Positions 11,918-23,593 of a DNA stretch of 64,000 nt are shown piece after piece. The notes beneath the pieces were generated by a model. The model searched no databases. It had not been told where the DNA came from and worked only from the letters and a program-made list of their open reading frames with translations. Within the stretch, counting starts at the first letter, position 1. Each line of letters opens with the position of its first letter. The position numbers and the translations under genes were made by a program. The stretch lies in assembly GCF_035222375.1 (NCBI RefSeq), contig NW_026946366.1, positions 1,364,001-1,428,000 on the forward strand, given 5' to 3'. The stretch comes from Podospora pseudocomata (taxonomy: Eukaryota; Ascomycota; Sordariomycetes; Sordariales; Podosporaceae).

Positions 11918-14152
11918 CTAGTCCCTTCCCTTGCCCTTGCCCTTTCCATGTCTCTTTCCGGCACCCTCAGTCACGTTTCTCCCATGTGCCAACCCCAAGC
12001 AGTTGGCAATCTTGTAAAACACATCAATGTTGCTGTAAGTGCCGCCAAATGTCTCCTGGCACGGACCCCGAGCGTACACAGGCACGTCAGTGAGCGAGTG
12101 CACGCCCTGGCTCTCGCTGGTCGGAAGGGTGCCGTTGACGACAAAGCCATTGGGCCTATCCTTGTCGTTCACATAAGCCTCGCCACCTCTCGAAGTGGTG
12201 GGAGCACGAGGAGTGGCACCGATTCCGAAATCTTCACGACGATCCGGAGCGGCACCAACGCCAGCAGCGAGGACGTAGCGGGGGTCCCTGTTGAGAAGTG
12301 CCGTTAGTCATATTGCTAACCCAGACAGACAAATATTGATACATACCAGTTCATGGGGAAGTTGGCACCAGTGCCATAGCTAACACCAGGCTTGGGCTCC
12401 GTGTACTGCGACAAGCCAGAGTTCTGGTAAACTCCAATGGCATTCCTCTTGCTGCGTTCGTCCTCCTGGGCCTCGGCATACTTGGTGTCCGAGCTGCCAA
12501 AGACATCTGTTCTTGTTGTCAGCACTTGTCATCAGCTTGAGCCCATTGAGAGGAGCATACCGAAACCATGACCGTGGTCGGCAGACACAACGATCAGAGT
12601 ATCATCCAAGATCCTCAACTTCTTGAGCTTCTCGATAGTGGCGCGAATGGTATCATCCAGCTCCAAAAGATCACCCAGGGCACGGTCATAGTCCAGCGCG
12701 TGCATCTGCTTGTCAATGCTAGCCGCCTCCGACATGAGGAAGAAGCCCTCCTTGCCGCCACGGTTGTGCAGGATATCAACAGCCTTGAGCGTCATCTCCT
12801 TCAGACCGGGCAGGTCCTTCGCAGGCTTGGCGGCGCCAGTGGGGTCGTTGTTGATCTCAAGGTTCTCGGGGAAGATGTGCCTATCGATCCAGACCGGAAG
12901 GTTGTTCTTGCAGAAGATGCCCAGAGCCTTCTTGTCATTGGGGGCAGACAAGAGGGAAGTCTTGTTCAAGCTGACGCTGTAGCCCTTCTTGGCAAACTCG
13001 GCATAGTAGTCCTTGCCCTGGTAAGACCCTGGGCCAGCAATGAACTGGTCGGCACCGCCACCAAAGTAGGCATCGGGGCCGTCGGTCTTGGTCCACGAGT
13101 AGTTCTGCACGCCGTTGAGGGTCTGGTCGATGAGGACGCCATACTGGGAGCGGAGACGGGAGTGGCCTGAGAGGGCAATCGGCGTGGCGTCGGCAATGAA
13201 GGCAGTCGAGACGGCGCCCCATGCGGAGCCCCAGATGCGGAACAACATCTCGACGATGGTCTCGACCTTGGGGTCATCTTGAGGATCGGGGGAGGTGTCG
13301 GCATAGACACTGAAAGCCACAGTAAGCATCAAAGCATCAACGGGTTCAAGACAAAACTTACCCGAGGGCATTGACAGTGCTCTTGTGACCGGTGTACAAG
13401 GCCGAGGCGGAGTTTGCCGAATCAGTGATGAAGGTGTCGATCGAGTGTGTCTACTAGGCATTAGTATCGCTGTATCCTCGCCGACTGGCGCCATGTCATG
13501 AACGTACCATTTGGTGTCCCAGAACCGGGAAATCGTCGAGCGAGAGCAAGGTCTGATACTTGCCGTTGACCGTCTTGTGTGCAAGCAGGCGGGCGGCCGT
13601 AATCATGTTGGTCGTCATGCCGTCGCCAATGAAGAAGATGACGTTCTTGGCCTTCTTCTTGGTAGCCAAAGGACGAACAGTCCATTCCGCCGTAGTCTTC
13701 TTGCCCGAAAAGTAGTTGAGCGTCACCGTGTAGGTTCCAGGCTCGTACAGCGCCACACGACGGTACGCCTTGGAAGCGACATTGACCACAGAGGGGGTCT
13801 TTGCGTCCTCTGCGAACAGGTCCTCGAACCAGGAGAAAGTCCACTTCTCAAGCGAGGGCTCAGAGCGGATCTTGAAGAAGTCGGCGATGCTTCGCGGACG
13901 TCCACCATCTTTCGAGATGGTCGCCGTGAACTTCTCGTCGGGGACACCATTGTTGAATGCCTCGGATCCGTTCTTGGGGGCGTGAACCTCGAAACGAATG
14001 TCGAACTCCTGGCCAGGCAAGAAATCTTGCTGGTCTGGCGGGATCACGCAGCCCAGCGAAGGGCAGGTGCCGAATCTGCGGTAGGTCTGGGCCGAAGCAA
14101 CAGAAGCCGTGGCTGCCAGCCAAACGGCGGCGAGGTCCAGTCTTGGGAGCAT
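11918..14152 (-). CDS. Secreted alkaline phosphatase
   Basis: Alkaline phosphatase superfamily phosphomonoesterase, probably exported. Five exons (13508-14152, 13362-13450, 12561-13309, 12347-12506, 11918-12287) give 670 residues; the four introns are 52-59 nt with clear borders. A signal peptide is likely (LAAVWLAATASVASA, residues 7-21). Residues about 22-165 form an extra beta-rich N-terminal part before the catalytic domain. Metal and active-site motifs are visible: IGDGMTTNM, the nucleophile in TDSANSASALYTGHK (Ser about 226), SADHGHGF (about 487-494) and a late histidine in GVHSLTDVPVYARGP (about 611). The tail is rich in Gly/Lys. A TATA box lies about 95 bp upstream and CACGTG sites further out. 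The ATG at 14152 is the first possible and gives the signal peptide. Confidence 0.88.
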
Positions 14153-14243
14153 TGTGAGGGTGCCTTGTCCGGGTGGCTGTTGACTTGAGCTGAAGCTACC
14201 TCACGCGAGCTCTCAATGTCGTTGATGTCGGGGTGGCAGCAAG

Positions 14244-14253
14244 CTTATATATA
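14244..14253 (-). promoter_or_regulatory. TATA box of the alkaline phosphatase gene
   Basis: On the minus strand the site reads TATATATAAG, about 92-101 bp above the ATG at 14152. Sequence and spacing are good for a fungal core promoter. Confidence 0.55.
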
Positions 14254-14449
14254 CCCCGACCTTGATTTCTGCAGTGGGACGCTGATCGACATGCAATCAC
14301 ATTGCACCGACGACGGCAGCATGTGAGGGGGGCCGTCTTCCTGCTGCTTCCCTTTCCACACTGGCGGATCCGGACTCCTCCCTGGGTAAGATGGGGCATC
14401 AAAAAAGGAATACAAGGGCATCGTGAACATCATGGCGAGTCGTTTCCAA

Positions 14450-14455
14450 CACGTG
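14450..14455. promoter_or_regulatory. CACGTG (possible phosphate-regulator site)
   Basis: A perfect CACGTG palindrome about 300 bp upstream of the phosphatase ATG. In fungi the bHLH phosphate regulators (Pho4 in yeast, NUC-1 in Neurospora) bind this core in front of phosphatase genes. That link is an inference here. A second copy lies at 14829-14834. Confidence 0.4.
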
Positions 14456-14828
14456 GCGTGGGTCGCGTAAGTGGTGGTCCTCACCCCATGTCCAAAGAAA
14501 ACAATAAAATGCCACGGCTCGGAGATGCTTCCAGTGCCGTGATAACTGTCCCGCCCTCGCGCGGGGTGTGTATGTCGAAACCATGTGCGTCATGTCGAGC
14601 TCTGCGTGGGCGGTCTTTCGATGTAACTTGATGCCAAGATTTCGATGTTCCACCGCCAACGTGGTTGCGATTCGAGCTCTGATTGGCGACGACTTATACC
14701 AATAACCATCCATGCCAGGAACATGGCCAACCCACCCACCGTAGGCCGTACTCCGTTACATTCTCCTCCTCGTTGCGCTTGGCTCTGTTGTGCGTGTTGA
14801 GGACCTTCTCGATACGGGGAGAGTGTCG

Positions 14829-14834
14829 CACGTG
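14829..14834. promoter_or_regulatory. Second CACGTG palindrome
   Basis: A second perfect CACGTG about 680 bp above the phosphatase ATG, inside the same upstream region. It could equally be a chance hit or serve another bHLH factor. Confidence 0.3.
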
Positions 14835-15071
14835 GTGAATCGAAAAGAATGCCCAAAAGTCCATGCCCTTCAATTTTTTGCCGCTTTTTCTTTTTCTTCA
14901 ATTTTTTTTTTCTTTTGGCTCTCTGCCTTTTTTCTTTTCAACTTTTTTTTGGGTGAGAAACAGGCCTTTCTGGTCCCTCTTGCTGACCACGACAAAATGC
15001 AAACTCTCCATGATCTGCCTGTCTCAAGAGTCACAGAACAGATCACCGTCACCCCCCGAGACTTTTGAGCT

Positions 15072-16001
15072 CTAGTTAGCACATCCCTGTGATGAGATGA
15101 GCGTGTACAATTTGGCCTTGAACTTTCGCGCTTCTTCCACATCGAACGACACCACGTTGCTGGGGTCACGCCTCAAAAAGGATGAATGCAACACCATGCC
15201 AACCGAGTGAAGACTGGTTAGGGCATAGATATATCCCAGTCCTCCCATCCCATTCCCTAGACTTTCCAAGGTATCGCTTCTCACCCCCCCACCCACGATC
15301 AGTTCCTGTCCGATCCTTGCCGTCTCGATAAGTACTTGCTTCAGAGCCTTGGTATTGTTGCTCGCATTTCCACAGCCACCGCTGGTAAGAACGGCCATCC
15401 CCTGTGTCTTTAACCACTCCAGGTCGTCCACCCACATCTCATCCCTGGAAGTTGAAATCACCAGATCGAAGGCTCGATGGAAGACACACTTGAAATCATC
15501 CCCTGCCAAATGCTTCAACTCCGCAGTTCTCACCCTGTCGACCACCAGCATCTGTGGGACCGAGCAAGATTGTCTCAGAACGCCAAACACAAACCCATCT
15601 CCCCGCTCTCTGCTCATGTGCTTCGACTCTTTGAACTTGCGTATATCAGACTTCATCTGCTCGAACTCGGCATCTGAATAAACAAAGTCGGGCCCGAGCT
15701 TGGGTGCTCCGCAAGGTCGAATCATAATTCTGACAGGCACATCTTGGAGTCCGGCATGGTCAAGTGAGGCGTTGAGATGCTCGAGTTCCCAGGTGGATGG
15801 CGTAAGGCCATTTTGCTCTACATCAACTGTAGTCAATGCACAAAGTTCCCTGCCAAAGATACAGACGTCGGATGACTACTTACCATAGGATCCAGTTCTG
15901 TTCAATTCCAGCCTTGTTTTGCCATTGAGCTTTTCTCCGACAGCCTTCACAGCAGCAACCCCATCACGGGGCCCAAAAATGGCAACTTCGATTCCGCTCA
16001 T
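15072..16001 (-). CDS. cutC: CutC copper-homeostasis family protein
   Basis: A TIM-barrel protein of the CutC family, linked to copper handling; its biochemical role is not settled. Exons 15884-16001 and 15072-15826 give 290 residues. The 57-nt intron (GTAAGT ... CAG) splits a Val codon and yields the CutC text LELNRTGSY-V-DVEQNGLTPS. Family signatures are MIRPCG, FVYSDAEFEQM, CVFHRAFD, AVLTSGGCGNA and GQELIVGGGVR. The ATG at 16001 (MSGIEVAIFGPRDG) starts the first beta strand, as expected for the family. It follows the phosphatase on the same strand, with 919 bp between them. Confidence 0.88.
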
Positions 16002-18391
16002 CTTGGTTTTGGAGAGCTGGGAAGTTGCTTTGATGGTCAAGAAGGTGTGAGATCCGGATAGGCCTGGGTTCGAAAGCGGTTGATGTTTGGGAGAAGAATT
16101 TGGGCGAGGGGAATCGATTTTGAAGTTCCGTTGGTTCAACCAAAGTCCGGACCCTTCCATACCCGAACTTTAATTCCTCACCGGACTAAGAGTGCACCTT
16201 CCTCCCCGACAAGAGAGGATACGACATCCGTTATCAGAAGCCACCCGACGCCAGGCAGCACCACCGGGGAGTGAGGGGTAAAAGTGTGGGGAAATACACA
16301 CATGATGCATTGCAATCAAATCGTGCAACACCTGACCCAAGAAACACAAACAACAAACAGAATGCCAAGCGAGTGCCCCTGAGCCCCTGAATCCTTTGTC
16401 AATTGAGTCTTTGGCACCCCGGCAAACACTTGGTCCACATTGCTCCCTCCTTCGTTTTTGAAAACCAACATCTTGAATGGGCTTTCCTCTCAAACAGATT
16501 ATCCATCTTCAAGCTGCCTTCCACTCTTCATAACCACCAGGAAACTTTGTCCACCAGCGTGCGCATATCACGAACAAAGCTATGCATCTCACAAAGACCA
16601 GAAATACTACCCTAAGATATGCCTAGTGGCAGTTGGAGGAGTGTACTTAAGCCAGACGGTAACTTTTTAAACCGCTTCCCCGCTACCTCTTTAATGTTGC
16701 TCGAGAACCTCCCCATCATCCCCCCTGCGTTTAAACTCAAGAAGCAAAAAGTATGTCCCCGGAATCATTCGATTTTCGCCAGCACCGAAGGGTTTGGCCA
16801 GTTGTGGAAGAGACTGATGAATGGTGGGCTATTTGGACGAGGCCCACTCACCTTCAAACTTCTTGCGGGCGAGTTCGCCGCCTGCCACCTGGGTTTCAAA
16901 AAAATCTCAGCCAAAGAAATAAAAAATCCAAGACGAGATATTTATAGAAAAAAAAAATAATGAAAAAAAAGGGAAAAAAAATAAAAAGAAAAAAAATAAA
17001 AAGACAGGCTCACTTTCAGGAAATACCTCACCAGCCTCCCGTCTGGGTCGATGGTTCGGATCCGGCTATGTTTGAGCAGATGTCCGCGAGGCATGAGCCG
17101 GTGTCCTGCCATGACTTTTGCCATGCCGAATTCTGCCATGTCGATCTTCTGTCACGGTTGGTGGTTGAAGTACTGAGTGAGAGCAACGAGACCTACCTAG
17201 CCACCTCAGGTACCTCCCTAGTTATACTCACAGAGCTGACAGCTTCTTAGCGGAAGCTTGGTGCACTTTTGAAACACACGCCATTCTAGTGACTAGTTAC
17301 TCGCTGTCGGATGTAGAAAATGTATGAAAGATATGTTGGCTCCCAAGTTATCGATGGGTCATACGAGCTACGCAGTGGCAAATAGGTATGCACCCTCGTG
17401 CCTGACGCATGTGGAAAATATCCTACAAGGGGGGACAACAGGAGATGGAATTGAAAAAAATAAAATCGAATTGATCAATTGGGAAAAATAGAAGGTAAAG
17501 GGGAAAAAATACCATCAAAAAGCTCACCGAGCAGCCCACATTGGGGGTGCCCAACTACGAAAACCTGTAAAGGTTTTACTTCGCCAAAGGCTCGAACGGA
17601 CACTCCTTGGTACTCTTTAGTCCTTACCCAAATCGGTGCCGCGACTCCCAATACTGCTATGCCATTTGGCAGGAGCTGAGTTGGGAGTGTCACTCGATGA
17701 TCGAAAGGGCGCGGGAGTTGGTATATAGACCGTGGGAGCAGGGAGCAAGTGCTCTCGGACGACAACCAACACCGAAAGAGCGTTGCTCTTGACACAGGGC
17801 CCTGATGTTATCCAGACCTAGCAGTTAAGAAGTATTAGAGTGCCTAAGCTGGGTCTGTCAATCAGGTAGGTAGCCATCAGTTTCGCTCCATGTGCAAGTC
17901 AGTCTTGAAATTCCCGTCGACATCTTTCCCCTTCGTCTCGATTGCGTGGCAGACATGACAGCTTCTCCGCGGTGTAAACAATAAAAACGACACTTCCGAA
18001 GAATATTTATCTATACCTGCCATTAACTTTGCTGGGAAATGTCCGGTGATGCTCCGTAGGCTCATCACGAGTTGACGGATCTCGCCCATCCCGCATGTTA
18101 CCTAAGTAGCCAAGCAAGCAGAGAACAAACTAATCAAAGAGAGAAATTAGTGACACTGAACAGATTTCCTCTCTTTTCTCACATCTTCAACATCCCAACC
18201 GACAGCATTTGTCGTCCACCCCGCCACCTAATCCCGAGTGAAAAGGGTTAGGGTTGCACACCCAACTCATCCCTAAGCCAAGCACGCCAGGGATCATCCC
18301 CTAACAACTCCCAAGTCTCCACCAACACAGAAAAGCGAGAAAAAAAGTTCAAAAAGAACTCTTCCTTGTTGGAAGGACGCAAAAGTTTGGA
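16002..18391. other. Gene-poor interval (2.4 kb)
   Basis: No gene is supported on either strand. It holds an A-rich tract at about 16917-17003, a two-step hairpin at 17644-17688, and a minus-strand open frame at 17475-17795 whose middle part looks faintly protein-like but matches nothing I know. The first part is the cutC promoter. Confidence 0.55.
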
Positions 18392-18480
18392 CGATCCGCC
18401 CAGGGGTCGAACCTGGAACCTCCTGATTACTTGATCTTTTGGAATCGTAGTCAGACGCGCTGCCATTACGCCAGCGGACC
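18392..18480 (-). tRNA. tRNA-Arg (anticodon ACG) with 17-nt intron
   Basis: The minus strand folds as a tRNA: acceptor GGTCCGC pairs with GCGGATC, D stem GCGT/GCGC, anticodon stem TCTGA/TCAGG, T stem CCAGG/CCTGG with loop TTCGACC, discriminator G. The anticodon loop reads C-T-ACG-A, which decodes arginine CGU codons after A34 editing. A 17-nt intron follows the base after the anticodon, the usual place. The mature part is 72 nt and identical to the copy at 53496-53587. Confidence 0.9.
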
Positions 18481-18592
18481 TTGTTTTTTTGTTGGAGACT
18501 CTGCCTAGAGGTTGAGTTTATGATGCCGACATGGTGGCAACAATATATGGTCAAATACTCCCACAATCCAATGCCAAATCTATGTAATGATC

Positions 18593-19849
18593 TTACTCCT
18601 TATCTTTATACAGCTGCAGATAACTTGCTTTGAGCCTATCAAGAATGTCAGCAATAAGCTCGCGAGGTACCAACAAGAGCACTCACCTCATATGCAAATG
18701 CTCATCAGCAGTCAACACCTTCCTCTCGGCATACGGATTCCCCTGCTTCGCCTGCGCATCCCCCTCATGATTCCTAACCCTCTCACTCGGCACAGGCTCC
18801 AACAGCGTCGTCCCCACAGGATGGCAGAAAAACGCAATCGAGTACCTCGGCTCAGTATCCGTCTCACCAGCCACAGACGTCTTGCCCGGACCAGGAAACA
18901 CCACCCTGTGAACTGTGCTCCTGAGCAGCCCATTAGTCCAGTAAGAAAGCAAATCCCCGATGTTCAACAGGATAGGAGGGGAAGGATCATTCTCAGTCCC
19001 CGGTGGCACCACAGGAACAGGAGCCCACGTCTTCCCGTCTTGGGTCAGAATCTCCAGACCAGCCTGTCCCTTGAGGCGGAAGAGAAGGGTCATGGAACCG
19101 TAGTCAGAATGAGCCCCTGCGCGAACATCCTCCTCACGATTTGCGTCAGGGGTATCGGTGTGGGGCGGATAGTAGAGGAACCGGAGGATGGTTCCCGAAG
19201 CGCCCCTTTCGCGGACGTGAGCGTTCTTAAAGAAGTCAGGAGGTGTGACCTGGAGACCGATGCCGAGGAGGGTGTTGATCTTGAGGCAGAGGTTGTAGCA
19301 GAGCTCACGGAAATCGTTGATCTGGCTTTCGTGAGGGGCTATGGTGGGTGGCATGGGTTGGTCGGCTTTGCCGTTGATGAACTCGCCAAAGTTGAAAGCC
19401 CTGGACCCACTGTGAGTGATGAAAGCTACGATATATTGGGAGGATACTCACTCTTTGAAGTCACCGACCTGTTGCCTGTCAGTAGGAGGACGGTACATAT
19501 CATCATGCGACACTTACACGCTGGGTTGATGGATCCAATGTCTCATACTGCATAGCAGACCAGCCGCGGTTGTTCTTCTGAATAGTACATGCCTGCTTCT
19601 CTTCAAGTGGTGCTTTGAAGATCTTCCTGCCCTATGATGGTATGGTTAGATAAGCTTCAGACTCAGCTGTAAAGAAGATGGTACCATATCAAATGCGCCA
19701 TGTACAGCATCGGCAGGAATATCTTTCCCTGTGTTCTTGATGTATATGAAGCCATGTTCAATGGCAGCCTCCACGAGCTCCTTGGCCACCTGCTCCTGAT
19801 TCTCCCCCGAGAGGTCAATGACGGGAATCTTTGCAACTTTGTTAGCCAT
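18593..19849 (-). CDS. 2-oxoglutarate/Fe(II)-dependent dioxygenase (isopenicillin N synthase-like)
   Basis: A soluble non-heme iron oxygenase of the DIOX_N plus 2OG-FeII_Oxy type; the substrate is unknown. Five exons are inferred: 19685-19849, 19518-19631, 19452-19468 (17 nt), 18687-19400 and 18593-18635, giving 350 residues; introns are 49-53 nt. The N-terminal text KIPVIDLSGENQEQVAKEL is typical of DIOX_N. The iron triad is HSD (about residue 196) and His in STVHRVVFPG (about 262); the 2OG-binding Arg/Ser are in PRYSIAFF (about 282). The last exon restores the family ending HLHMR-LKASYLQLY. No tailoring or backbone enzyme lies nearby, so a secondary-metabolite role is not implied. Confidence 0.87.
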
Positions 19850-20841
19850 TGAAGCCGTCGTATACCGATCCTGATATGTTTGTCGAATGTGTCGTGTGTT
19901 CCCAGAGACAAATGATTGTTGAGTTGGTTGTTGAGTCAGAAAAGGAGCCGCAGATCGGTCCTGACAGCCGCCGAATGGTCCAACACTAAGTTGCACTGAT
20001 GATAAGGCAGCGAAGGATGTCAAATAGTTGGACTGGATCGTGTGTCACGATGGAAGCCGGCACGATTCGTAGAGTCAGAAAGTTAATGGATAGTACATAG
20101 TCTTGAATTACGTAAACAATATTGCGAGAGCTCAGTTATCCCTCGGCATCAAAGATAGATGATAACCGCCCTCTATCCATGAATGAGATCACATCTCCCG
20201 GCCGAATGCGGCCACTGTCGGGGTTGGAGTCTATTTGCAGGAAACGGGATTCAGAGACCCAGTTAGTGCAACGATATCAGGCTATCGCGTCGGGTGGTAG
20301 ACGGTCCCGCCAGCTGATTCATGTAAGCAGTAGAAAGCTATTAAAGTGGGTCCGGCAGCACCACGTCACCCGCGAGTTTGGATCGCCAAAACGATAGAGG
20401 GCGACCTGGAAGCTTGGGGACGCGATGCCTTCGGGGGTGCTGCGTGCTGTGGCAGGCCAAGCTGCGGCAGGCTTCTGCGCCTCTTGTCTCCTGCTCCAAA
20501 ATCCCATCATCACAAAATTCCTCATCTCCAAGGCTAAATTGATTTACTCCCCCGAGAATTCGCGCCCATCACCACTTGTTTTTCCCAATTTCCTCACATC
20601 CGAAGCAACTATCGTCATTTTGGCCTGCAGCCCCAGCCGAGCATTTTGATTGTCGTATTGGTCGCGCAGCAATTCCCACCCGCCCGGCGCTCGAGCCGTG
20701 ACTTCACCTTCGAGTCTCTCTCCCTTTCCCTTTCTTCACCTGCGCCCCCGTCGCACCCACAAACCCACCCGCGAATCATTTCTCATCCCAACGCCCGCAG
20801 CCACAGTTGGTTGATTCCGCCAAACCTTTGTCGTCGCAGCC
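19850..20841. other. Divergent promoter region between the oxygenase and IES1
   Basis: No gene is supported. The half next to IES1 is C/T-rich (about 20690-20800), as is common for housekeeping fungal promoters. No TATA box is evident. Confidence 0.55.
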
Positions 20842-23012
20842 ATGGCTGCGTCACCCAGCTCCGCCGTCGCCATGTCTGAGGTCGATGCCAGTTCACCACC
20901 ACCCCAACATCACCATCACATCGAAAAGTCCTTCATGACGGTGGTCACCGACGACGACGGCGACACCAAGATGGCGACGGCTACCCCAGAACCAACCGAG
21001 ACGCAGCCTCGGGGCAAGAAGCGCGCCCGTGATGATGGCCAAAATGGCAACTCTATCATCGGCAAAGTCAGGCATTTGAAGAAGAACGATGGAGAGCCGC
21101 TCTGGCGCGAAGATATCCAATACGACTTTCTCAAGGCCGTCTTCGACAACGAAGATAAGGTCTTCACCAACAGCTACGAACCACAACGTCTGGGCAAGCA
21201 ATGCTTTGCCGACCTCTACATCGACACGATGGCCAGGAGTAGCAAGACGAGCAAGGTCCTTCGAGACAAGCTGCTTAGTGATCGCGCTGCCGCCAAGGGC
21301 ATGGCCATGGTCTGCCTCCTGGTCAACATTGGTCGTATGAACACGACCCTTAATTGTACGTTACCGACATTGCTCTGGCGCTTGAATCGTTGCTGACCAT
21401 CCTCCTTGTCACAGTTTTCCCCGAGATGCGAGCCCAGCTCCGAACATACCACGCCATTCCGTCCCTCCAAGCACAAGCAGATTCCAACGCATACAAGCAG
21501 CTCCAGGATGCGCCCAGGTTGAAGTCCATCTTGAAGGGCGGTATGGAGGACCGGACAGAGCCCAACTCTCTTGATGCCGTCAAGGCCGTCAACGTGCCGA
21601 GAACCAACCCGGTCAACTTGCTGTTCCTGATCTGCAGCAACGCTACTAAGGTTGCTGAGCTGCACTTCCCGCCCGGCGGCGAGTTCCACGATCTCATCAT
21701 GAAGAAGCAGTTCACCAGTGAGAGCCGCGCGAGGGCCTTTTTGTGGATCATGTGGTTCTACCTGGAGTCCGACTTCACCGAGGAAGGATGCGAAGAGAAC
21801 CCGTTCGGTGCCGGTGTGGACTACGGTGTTGATGTCGCCAATCAAGGAGTTCCACAGCTGGTGCTCATGTCGGAAGAGGAAATGGCACTCGAAAACGTCG
21901 ATACAGAAGAGGAGAAGAGGTTCGGCCGAGAGAAGCAGGAGATGCGGCGGAAGATCATCGAGGCCGACCAACAGTTCATGGCAGAAAGCCAGACCAAACG
22001 AGGAGGTCGTGCTCGCGCCCTGGCTGGAGAGGAAGTTGGTCCGAGCACCGGCATCTTACCACGGATTCGCCCTTCTAAGCACGAGAGCGATCATGATAGT
22101 GTCAGGTCGACTCCGCCGCGTGCTTTGCTCGGCAGGCCATCCGTTGGCGCCAGCACTGGACGACGTGGTCCCCACTCACTGAAATATGTGGTCGATGGCT
22201 CGTCGCCTGGGGGCCCTCAGCTGGAAGGAATCGTTGCTCGGAAACCTCGACCACCGACTGCTCACCAGATAGCTGTTGAGCGCAATAGAAATCAGCGTGT
22301 GGAGTACATCTTGGATCGTCGTCTCCGGAAATCCTATCACCAGGCACGAAAGATTCGCCGTGTTGACGGGGCGATTATCCACGCTCTTCAGAGACTGGAG
22401 CAGCTGGACGATGAAGACCCATGGGAGGACAGCGAGGATGAAGACACGGTCAAGATCCACAAGGCGGCCATTGAAAACGCCGGGGTCAATGTTGATACTC
22501 ACCACTTCCGGGAGAGGGGTTACGGCGGGCTGTGTCAGCTCAAGAATGAGACAGATGACTTTGGCGAGCAGTTCCACGCGTACACTGCTACCCTTCGACG
22601 CGTCTCCCGACGGCTCACCCGCTGGGAGAATAGCGATGATCCAAACCTGGGGGTTATCGCGCCGATCAAGCGGCCAAAGGCGACGAATGGAACAGTCAAT
22701 GGTGATGGTTCCGATGGGGAAGGTGACCAGTCACCTTCCAAGGAACTGATCGACCCCGCCGAGACTGAGGACGAGGCGGAGATGATGTCGGGACGTCAGA
22801 CCAAGACTGTGCGCCGTCCAAAGGCCAACGGGCTCAACAGGGGTGACACTAATGGTGACACGCCCATGGAGGAGGCCGACGACCTGGATGATGTGGATAG
22901 GGGGTTGCTTGGTCTGGGTGATGAGGATGAGGGTGATGGTCAGGGGGATGATGATCTGGATGATGTTGAGAAGACGCTTCTTGGGTTGGATGGGGATTCG
23001 GACTCGGAGTAG
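20842..23012 (+). CDS. IES1: INO80 chromatin-remodelling complex subunit Ies1
   Basis: Fungal Ies1-type subunit of the nuclear INO80 nucleosome remodeller. Exons 20842-21355 and 21415-23012 give 703 residues. The 59-nt intron (GTACGT, CTGAC, ACAG) joins MNTTLN to FFPEMRAQLRTYHAIPSLQ, the most conserved block as I remember the family. Other conserved text is DGEPLWREDIQYDFLKAVF, RSSKTSKVLRDKLLSDR, PRTNPVNLLFLIC and SRARAFLWIMWFYLESDF. The second half is charged and disordered, ending in a long Asp/Glu-rich tail with repeats of D-L-D-D-V and L-L-G-L. ATG 20842 is the first in frame; ATG 20872 (MSEVDASS) is possible. Confidence 0.8.
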
Positions 23013-23593
23013 AAATCTGACTGTTTTTACCTTGGGTCGAAACCTGGGGGTTTTGTCGTTTTTTGCAAAAGTAATCAAAGAGGATAGACGGAGAAAAATG
23101 GGTGGATAAACAGACTACCACACACCCAATGCCTCCTCCATTTCTCATGAACTGAGGAAAAGGGGGGTTGTGTATTACATTTCCTGGGGAGGGGAACTTT
23201 TTCACTAGGCTTTGTTCGTCGGGATCAAAAAAGAATAAAACGGAGTTTTGGTAAGGGGATTTGCAAGGCGTTTGGGAGGGGTAGGTAAAGGAGGGCAGTT
23301 ACCCCTCGAAGGCTGGGCTGGAGAGGGCGCGGATGAGCCATGTTGCCCATCGACACCCCTTTGAAGGACACTAGGATGGGGAAATCGGGTTCTTGCTTTC
23401 AGGTGTATACCACCTTTCCTTCATATTCAGCTAGCCAGCGAGAAGAAGAATTACTGTCGTGATAGTTGATTAGTGTGGCAGAAACAACGTGCATTTTTGC
23501 TGTAACCTATCTTTTCAATGTTTATTCAGTGATTCCACTACCTGTACCGCAACCTAACGAACAACTACTTCGACATTACAATCAACTCATCCC
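23013..23593. other. Convergent 3' flanks of IES1 and SEC39
   Basis: No gene is seen. The two neighbours end toward each other, so this stretch should be 3' untranslated and spacer sequence. Confidence 0.55.

Larger units (their letters stand above)
14153..15071. other. Intergenic: phosphatase promoter and cutC 3' flank
   Basis: No gene is supported. The stretch holds the TATA box and two CACGTG palindromes described separately, and a T-rich tract at about 14876-14952. The short open frames here are low-complexity. Confidence 0.6.

Noticed and set aside
18248-18566. Minus-strand frames containing MAARLTTIPKDQVIRR, also seen at 53264-53602
   Set aside because: Translation of the two tRNA-Arg genes; the similarity between the two frames comes from the tRNA sequence.
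18593-20000. Possible secondary-metabolite cluster around the isopenicillin N synthase-like oxygenase
   Set aside because: No synthase, transporter or regulator nearby; neighbours are housekeeping genes.
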